A stretch of 64,000 bases of DNA from assembly GCA_964370815.1 (NCBI GenBank), contig CAYJKQ010000011.1, positions 1 through 64,000 on the forward strand, read 5' to 3'. The translations under genes and the position numbers were made by a program. Source of the stretch: UBA12087 sp964370815 (GTDB lineage Bacteria; Chloroflexota; Anaerolineae; Anaerolineales; Villigracilaceae). Under the pieces are notes generated by a model. It made no database searches, was not told the DNA's origin, and was given only the letters and a program-made list of their open reading frames with translations. Shown here piece by piece: positions 59,648-64,000 of this stretch (position 1 is the first letter of the stretch; each line of letters starts with the position of its first letter).

Positions 59648-60772
59648 ATGTCCAGCAAATCCCCCGTTTTTTTATCCGTTATTCTTATCCTGACATTTGC
59701 GATCAGCTCCTGCGGACCAGCGTCATCAACCACCCAGCCACCAACCAACATATTACCAACATCAATGAATAAGTTGCCGGAAGCTACCATGACCGGATCA
59801 GTCAGCACTGCAGTACCCAATGCTGACATTACTTTAATATGCAATCTTTACCAAACCGGAGCATTGGATGACCGATCTTTTGGTGCAGCTACATGGAAAG
59901 CCACGACAACCGCAGCGGAAACCCTGGGAGTTGAGGTTATTTTTATTGAATCTGATATATCGGAGCTTGACAGCAGTATCAACCTGTTGATGGGTGAAGG
60001 CTGTGACCTGATCATTGGAGTTGGCACCAGTTTCAGCAATGCCATCAAGATGGCTGCAGAAGCCAATCCGGATCAAATATTTGGCCAGTTGGATGATAAT
60101 TTCGATCCTGTCCTGCCGAATGTTGCCACCAGTGTATACATCTTGGACCAGGCGACCTACCTGCTTGGTTACCTGGCTGCCTCGCAGACTAGGACAGGAA
60201 AGATCGGCACGTTTGCAGGAATGATCTTTCCTGGAGTAACCATCTATATGGATGGTTTTTACATGGGCATGCTGAAATATAACGAGATCCATGACAAGAA
60301 TGTTGAACTCGTTGGCTGGGATCCTGAAACCAGCACAGGGACAGAAGTGGGGAATTTCGGTGATCGGGAGAAAGGAAAATCCATCACCCTCGAACTCATT
60401 GATCAGGGAGCAGACATCATTCTACCGGTGGCTGGTGCCTCCGGACTGGGAAGCCTGGATGCAGTCAGCGAGAGGGATGCCCTGCTGGTCTGCATGGATG
60501 GAGATTGGTCGGTCATGTTCCCGGATTACAGCAGCAAGATCCTGGCCAGTGGAACAAAGAATGTGGACGAGTGGTTTTTTAACACCATTGAATCAGTAAA
60601 AAATGGGACATTTGCCGGGAACTCCTATACAGGTTCTCTGCAAAACGGGGGAGTTGGCATCCTGTTGGGTGTTGATCATACGAATTCCATTGATCCGGCT
60701 ATCATGGCTGAGATCGAGCATCTACTGGAAGAAATAAAAGCAGGCAAGGTGGATATCCACTACGATCGATAA
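59648..60772 (+). CDS. BMP-family (PnrA-like) substrate-binding lipoprotein
   Basis: The protein has 374 aa from ATG 59648 (an upstream ATG at 59612 has no ribosome site). Residues 1-22 form a lipoprotein signal with Cys22 in AISSCGP. LICNLYQTGALDDRSFGAATWKA, IGVGTSFSNAIKMAAEANPDQIFGQLDD, IGTFAGMIFPGVTIYMDGFYMG and ADIILPVAGASGLGSLDAV mark the BMP/PnrA family, which binds purine nucleosides for ABC import. The minus-strand permeases at 62076-64000 probably complete the transporter; the ATPase would lie outside the window. Confidence 0.88.
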   Translation: MSSKSPVFLSVILILTFAISSCGPASSTTQPPTNILPTSMNKLPEATMTGSVSTAVPNADITLICNLYQTGALDDRSFGAATWKATTTAAETLGVEVIFIESDISELDSSINLLMGEGCDLIIGVGTSFSNAIKMAAEANPDQIFGQLDDNFDPVLPNVATSVYILDQATYLLGYLAASQTRTGKIGTFAGMIFPGVTIYMDGFYMGMLKYNEIHDKNVELVGWDPETSTGTEVGNFGDREKGKSITLELIDQGADIILPVAGASGLGSLDAVSERDALLVCMDGDWSVMFPDYSSKILASGTKNVDEWFFNTIESVKNGTFAGNSYTGSLQNGGVGILLGVDHTNSIDPAIMAEIEHLLEEIKAGKVDIHYDR

Positions 60773-60796
60773 AAATTTATTCTCCCCGCAGCAAAA

Positions 60797-60828
60797 ATGG
60801 AGGTTGGATCAAGAGATCCAACCTCCAT
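60797..60828 (+). terminator. perfect hairpin after the lipoprotein gene
   Basis: A perfect 14-base stem (60797-60810 with 60815-60828) with an AAGA loop lies 25 bases after the stop. No T run follows (GCTATAAT), so it could be a weak terminator, an mRNA 3' end stabiliser, or an operator for the next gene, whose -10-like TATAAT is at 60831. Confidence 0.6.
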
Positions 60829-60870
60829 GCTATAATCCTCTTAAATTCCATCTTAAGAAAAGGCCATCCT

Positions 60871-62022
60871 ATGACAATGACCGCACGTCAACGTGTTCTG
60901 ACCTGCCTGGATCACCAGGAACCAGACCGGGTGCCCATCATCATTGGCACCAGCAACACCACCAGTATGAAATTGGTTGCTTATCAGCGCTTGCAGAAGC
61001 TGCTGGGGGAAGAAAATGAACCCGAATTTATCTACGATTGGCCTGAATTGGGTACGGTACTTCCATCCGAACGTATCCTTGAAAGGCTTTATGGCGATGC
61101 CAGGGGAGTTTTGGATAAATATCCGCAATGGGTGTACGACCGCAACAAAGCCCGCCCGCCACACAACCCCTTCCTTGATGACTGGGGCAGCGGACAGAAA
61201 GAAGTGTCTCCCGGGCAGTGGTTCCCTGGCATCCACCCCATGCGGGAAGCTACCACTCTGGCTGAGATCGAAGCCTACCCCTGGCCGGATATGGATGATC
61301 CATCACGCGTCGCCCATGTCAAAGAGGAAGCCCGCAAATTAGCAGTACAAGATCAGTATGCCATCATTGGCACCCCCTGGCTATTGTTCCCATTGGAAAG
61401 GGCTTTTGCCATGCAGGGTATGGATAGATTTGTTTTGAACCTGGGCAGAAAACCGGAATTCGCGGTCGAATTGCTTAAAAAGATCACAGTCTTATGCAAA
61501 ACATTAATGGAACACTTCCTCAAAGAAGCCGGGGACAACCTGGATATCATCAAGATCGGGGATGATCTCGGAACACAAACCAGCCTGATCATGTCCCCCA
61601 AAATGTACCGGCAATACCTGAAACCGATCCATGCTGATTATATTGCTTTTATTAAAGAGCGCACCAAAGCCAAAGTGTTCTTTCATACCGACGGCGACGT
61701 ATTCGACCTGATCCCGGATTTCATCGAGATCGGCGTGGATATCCTCAACCCCATCCAGACCTCTGCTGGGAAAATGGCAAATCTGCAGGAGATAAAATCC
61801 CGCTATGGTGACCAGCTTGTTTTCTGCGGAGCAGTGGATACCCACCATATCCTGCCGATGGGCAGCCAGCAGGAAGTACGCACCGAGGTTAAGCGGGTGA
61901 TCGACATCATGGCGCCGGGGGGCGGCTATATGCTGGCCTCGGTTCATACCATCATGGACGATGTGCCTCCTGAGAACATCCTGGCAATGGTGGATGCGGT
62001 GCAGGAGTTTGGAAAATATTAA
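60871..62022 (+). CDS. uroporphyrinogen-decarboxylase-family protein (MtaA/corrinoid-methyltransferase-like)
   Basis: The protein has 383 aa. TARQRVLTCLDHQEPDRVPI is the typical start, KIGDDLGTQTSLIMSPKMYRQYLKPIHADYIAFIKER and FHTDGDVFDLIPDFIEIGVDILNPIQ the core, and FCGAVDTHHILPMGSQQEVRTEV the end. This branch of the URO-D family is not heme biosynthetic HemE but relates to MtaA-type enzymes that move methyl groups from corrinoid proteins. The methyl donor is not deducible. A bidirectional terminator follows. Confidence 0.82.
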   Translation: MTMTARQRVLTCLDHQEPDRVPIIIGTSNTTSMKLVAYQRLQKLLGEENEPEFIYDWPELGTVLPSERILERLYGDARGVLDKYPQWVYDRNKARPPHNPFLDDWGSGQKEVSPGQWFPGIHPMREATTLAEIEAYPWPDMDDPSRVAHVKEEARKLAVQDQYAIIGTPWLLFPLERAFAMQGMDRFVLNLGRKPEFAVELLKKITVLCKTLMEHFLKEAGDNLDIIKIGDDLGTQTSLIMSPKMYRQYLKPIHADYIAFIKERTKAKVFFHTDGDVFDLIPDFIEIGVDILNPIQTSAGKMANLQEIKSRYGDQLVFCGAVDTHHILPMGSQQEVRTEVKRVIDIMAPGGGYMLASVHTIMDDVPPENILAMVDAVQEFGKY

Positions 62023-62023
62023 T

Positions 62024-62057
62024 AAAAAAAGAGGAACTGGAAGCAGCTCCTTTTTTT
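62024..62057. terminator. bidirectional terminator
   Basis: The core stem AGGA-x-CTG with CAG-x-TCCT (62032-62051) is flanked by A7 on the left and T7 on the right, so it works for both the plus-strand URO-D gene and the minus-strand permease gene. Confidence 0.82.
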
Positions 62058-62075
62058 AGTCACTCTAAAAACCAT

Positions 62076-63353
62076 CTATTCTTTCTCGTAAGGAATGCCA
62101 TCTGCGGCAGGCGGGGTGCTTTTGCCGACCACTCCAGCCAGAAGGATCATGGTGGCAACATAAGGAGCCATCAAAAGAAAATCTGCCGGGATGGGAACGT
62201 TCAGGATGGATAAGCGCGTGCCGAGTGAGTCTGCAAAACCAAACAGCATGCCAGCCCCGAAGGACCCCGCTGGGGTGTAATTGCCGAACAGCATGGCAGC
62301 CAAACCAATGAACCCTTTACCGGAGGTCATCAATTTGTCAAAACGCCCGACAGAGCCGAGCGTGAAGAAAGAGCCAGCCAGTCCGGCGATCAGGCCTCCC
62401 AGCAACACAGCCATATAGCGGGTTTTGAAGACGTTAATTCCCAACGTATCGGCAGCTTTCGGATGCTCACCGACAGCCCGCACCCGCAAACCCCAGCGTG
62501 TTTTTTGCAAAGCAACGTGGATCACGACCATGAGGATGAGCATGGCATACACGAAAATGCTGTTCTGAAAGAAAACCGGTCCTATGATGGGAATCTTGGA
62601 AAGCAAGGGAATCTTCCAGATCGGAAAAGTACCCGGGCTATTTAAGAACTCATACTGCTGGACAAAACGGGAGGATATATAAGAAGTCAAACCGATAGAA
62701 AAGATATTGATGACCGTACCGGCGATGATCTGGTTGGTTTTGTACTTGATGGATAAAATGGCAAGCAGCCAGGCCATCAGTAAGCCGGTCAACATGCCCG
62801 CCAGCAAACCAAAATAGAGGTTGTGAGAGAGGGAACCGACGATGGTGGCAACCAGTGCACCTGCCAGCATCATTCCTTCGATGGCGATGTTGACAACCCC
62901 GGACTTCTCGCACAGGATCCCGGCAAAGGCACCCAGGGTGATGGGTACCGCCCGCTGGATGGTGGTCATTAAAAGACCTTCCAGGTTCAACGATTTACCC
63001 GCCGCTCCCCAGATCAAAAAGCCAAAGATAAAGAGCCCGATCAGGATACCCAGTATCCGGTTGGTCCATTGCTTTAATCCGACGAAGATCTGCATCAAAC
63101 CCAGTACGATACATGCCGCCGAGAAACCCAGCAGCGTGTAATATGAGTTCATGGTCCAATCTGGCAGGATCTTTTCCTGTCCGCCCGGGTTGAGCCCAAA
63201 GGTGGTTATCTGAGTTGCATTCACCTTGCTTGTAAAAATAAGGTGGATCAAGATGCCGATCAAGATGAAAATGACCCCAAAAACGACCTGCCTGGTGCGG
63301 GAAACTTCCTCATATTTCTTCTGGGATATGGCAAGACTCTTAAGCATGGTCAT
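62076..63353 (-). CDS. nucleoside-type ABC transporter permease (NupQ/YufQ-like)
   Basis: The protein has 425 aa; an N-terminal extension of about 120 residues with extra helices precedes the usual core. AVPITLGAFAGILCEKSGVVNIAIEGMMLAGALVATIVGSL is the hallmark block of these permeases. WGLRVRAVGEHPKAADTLGINVFKTRYMAVLLGGLIAGLAGSFFTLGSVGRF and GKGFIGLAAMLFGNYTPAGSFGAGMLFGFADSLGTRLS follow. It should form the membrane pore with the protein encoded at 63350 and use the BMP-type lipoprotein at 59648. It overlaps the upstream permease gene by four bases. Confidence 0.88.
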   Translation of the reverse strand: MTMLKSLAISQKKYEEVSRTRQVVFGVIFILIGILIHLIFTSKVNATQITTFGLNPGGQEKILPDWTMNSYYTLLGFSAACIVLGLMQIFVGLKQWTNRILGILIGLFIFGFLIWGAAGKSLNLEGLLMTTIQRAVPITLGAFAGILCEKSGVVNIAIEGMMLAGALVATIVGSLSHNLYFGLLAGMLTGLLMAWLLAILSIKYKTNQIIAGTVINIFSIGLTSYISSRFVQQYEFLNSPGTFPIWKIPLLSKIPIIGPVFFQNSIFVYAMLILMVVIHVALQKTRWGLRVRAVGEHPKAADTLGINVFKTRYMAVLLGGLIAGLAGSFFTLGSVGRFDKLMTSGKGFIGLAAMLFGNYTPAGSFGAGMLFGFADSLGTRLSILNVPIPADFLLMAPYVATMILLAGVVGKSTPPAADGIPYEKE

Positions 63354-64000
63354 TTTCCTCCCATAGTGGTTGCAGCTATGATCTGATCCTTCTCTTTGGG
63401 TTCTTTCAACCTGTACATGGTACGGATGATGGCCGGGGCTGCAATGAACATCAAGACCATGGCCTGGATGATCGCGATGATCTCGACCGGGATCCTGGCA
63501 TCCATCTGCATCCGTGTGGCGCCGTTATTAAGGGTGCCGAAAAGCAGGGCTGCCAGCCCAACCCCAACCGGGTTGTTATTTCCGAGCAGCGCCAGGGCAA
63601 TGCTGTCAAACCCATACCCGGATGAGAAAGCTACAAACAAGGCATGATTCACCCCCAGCACTTCGTTGGCACCTGCCAGACCAGCCAGGGCACCCGAAAG
63701 GGTCATGGCCAGGATGATGTTGCGGGATACATTGATGCCTGCATATTTGGCTGCATTGGGATTCTCCCCTACCATGCGCAGGTTAAAGCCCCAGGTGGTT
63801 TTGAACAAAAAGATATATACAATAAAAATGAAAGCAATGGCAATGAAGAAACCGATATGGAAGCGGGATGGGTCCGGGAATAATTTCGGCAATTCCGCAG
63901 AGGCTTGTATCTGAGGGCTGACGGGTTGATAGGTCCCTTCCCTGCGCATTGGGCCGCGCAGCAACCAGTCATTCAACCTGAAGGCAATGTAGTTCATCAT
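63350..64000 (-). CDS. nucleoside-type ABC transporter permease, partial (NupP/YufP-like)
   Basis: The 216 visible residues are the C-terminal part of a permease whose N-terminus lies beyond the window. The frame runs to the edge, and the ATG at 63998-64000 is probably an internal methionine. TTWGFNLRMVGENPNAAKYAGINVSRNIILAMTLSGALAGLAGANEVLGV and GYGFDSIALALLGNNNPVGVGLAALLFGTLNNGA match this family. It pairs with 62076. Confidence 0.88.
   Translation of the reverse strand: MMNYIAFRLNDWLLRGPMRREGTYQPVSPQIQASAELPKLFPDPSRFHIGFFIAIAFIFIVYIFLFKTTWGFNLRMVGENPNAAKYAGINVSRNIILAMTLSGALAGLAGANEVLGVNHALFVAFSSGYGFDSIALALLGNNNPVGVGLAALLFGTLNNGATRMQMDARIPVEIIAIIQAMVLMFIAAPAIIRTMYRLKEPKEKDQIIAATTMGGK

Noticed and set aside
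60797..60828. Clear rho-independent terminator
   Set aside because: The stem is perfect, but no T run follows; recorded with reduced confidence as hairpin/terminator.
1..64000. CRISPR array, IS element, rRNA or tRNA
   Set aside because: No regular repeat-spacer pattern, transposase-like protein, ribosomal RNA stretch or cloverleaf-like sequence was recognisable; a covariance-model scan would be needed to exclude a tRNA fully.

Overview
The window carries no rRNA, tRNA, IS element or CRISPR array that I can recognise. Its gene families suggest an anaerobic, probably monoderm bacterium of the Chloroflexota (Anaerolineae type): an ABC-exported surface glycan with no lipid A or LPS core genes in view, a BMP/NupPQ-type nucleoside ABC system, GPH-type MFS pairs, a MarR-like 'EPS' regulator and a UroD-like corrinoid methyltransferase relative. 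This assignment is inference; nothing in the sequence is decisive.

Layout. (1) 1-940: two small minus-strand hypothetical genes. (2) 1331-48352: about 47 kb of surface-glycan genes, almost all on the plus strand, tightly spaced and often overlapping by 1-11 bases. The cluster starts at a promoter whose -10 lies inside a palindrome (1331-1374). The same promoter-palindrome unit recurs at 12687-12730, where it overlaps the start codon of a winged-helix regulator. Only one minus-strand gene (a methyltransferase, 11856-12437) interrupts the run. (3) 48688-49866: queF and a queuosine-precursor transporter. (4) 49965-55702: mostly minus-strand accessory genes (coiled-coil membrane protein, YgbA-type protein, DUF6508-type protein, two methyltransferase/VOC genes, a decayed cysteine-cluster gene, pirin). 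(5) 55966-62022: trmD, two tandem MFS transporters, a BMP-type lipoprotein and a UroD-family protein. (6) 62076-64000: minus-strand ABC permeases, the last cut by the window edge.

How the glycan cluster appears to work. Nucleotide sugars are supplied by GDP-mannose pyrophosphorylase, a GDP-mannose 4,6-dehydratase, a GDP-fucose-synthase-like epimerase/reductase, a PseB-type dehydratase, an RmlD-like reductase, and a nucleotide-sugar dehydrogenase carrying an unusual N-terminal CBS pair. Three nonulosonic (sialic-type) acid synthases (21214, 30355, 37936) and four cytidylyltransferases (23421, 31385, 37110, 42398) imply several different CMP-nonulosonates. One synthase is fused to a second TIM barrel and another lacks the SAF domain. 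No aminotransferase, N-acetyltransferase or hydrolysing epimerase of the Neu/Pse/Leg routes lies in the window, so precursors must come from elsewhere or by another chemistry. About thirteen glycosyltransferase-like proteins, an asparagine-synthetase-type amidotransferase, a pyruvyltransferase, methyltransferases, oxidoreductases and a membrane sulfatase-like enzyme would assemble and decorate the chain. A Wzm/Wzt ABC exporter in the middle would carry it out.

Most interesting points: the duplicated promoter-operator tied to a MarR-like regulator, the NeuB-SAF-TIM fusion, the CBS-dehydrogenase fusion, a stand-alone DUF115/GT42-like candidate nonulosonate transferase, hairpins in several of the cluster's gaps, alternative hairpins before queF, and an unannotated decayed cysteine-cluster gene at 54347-54754.
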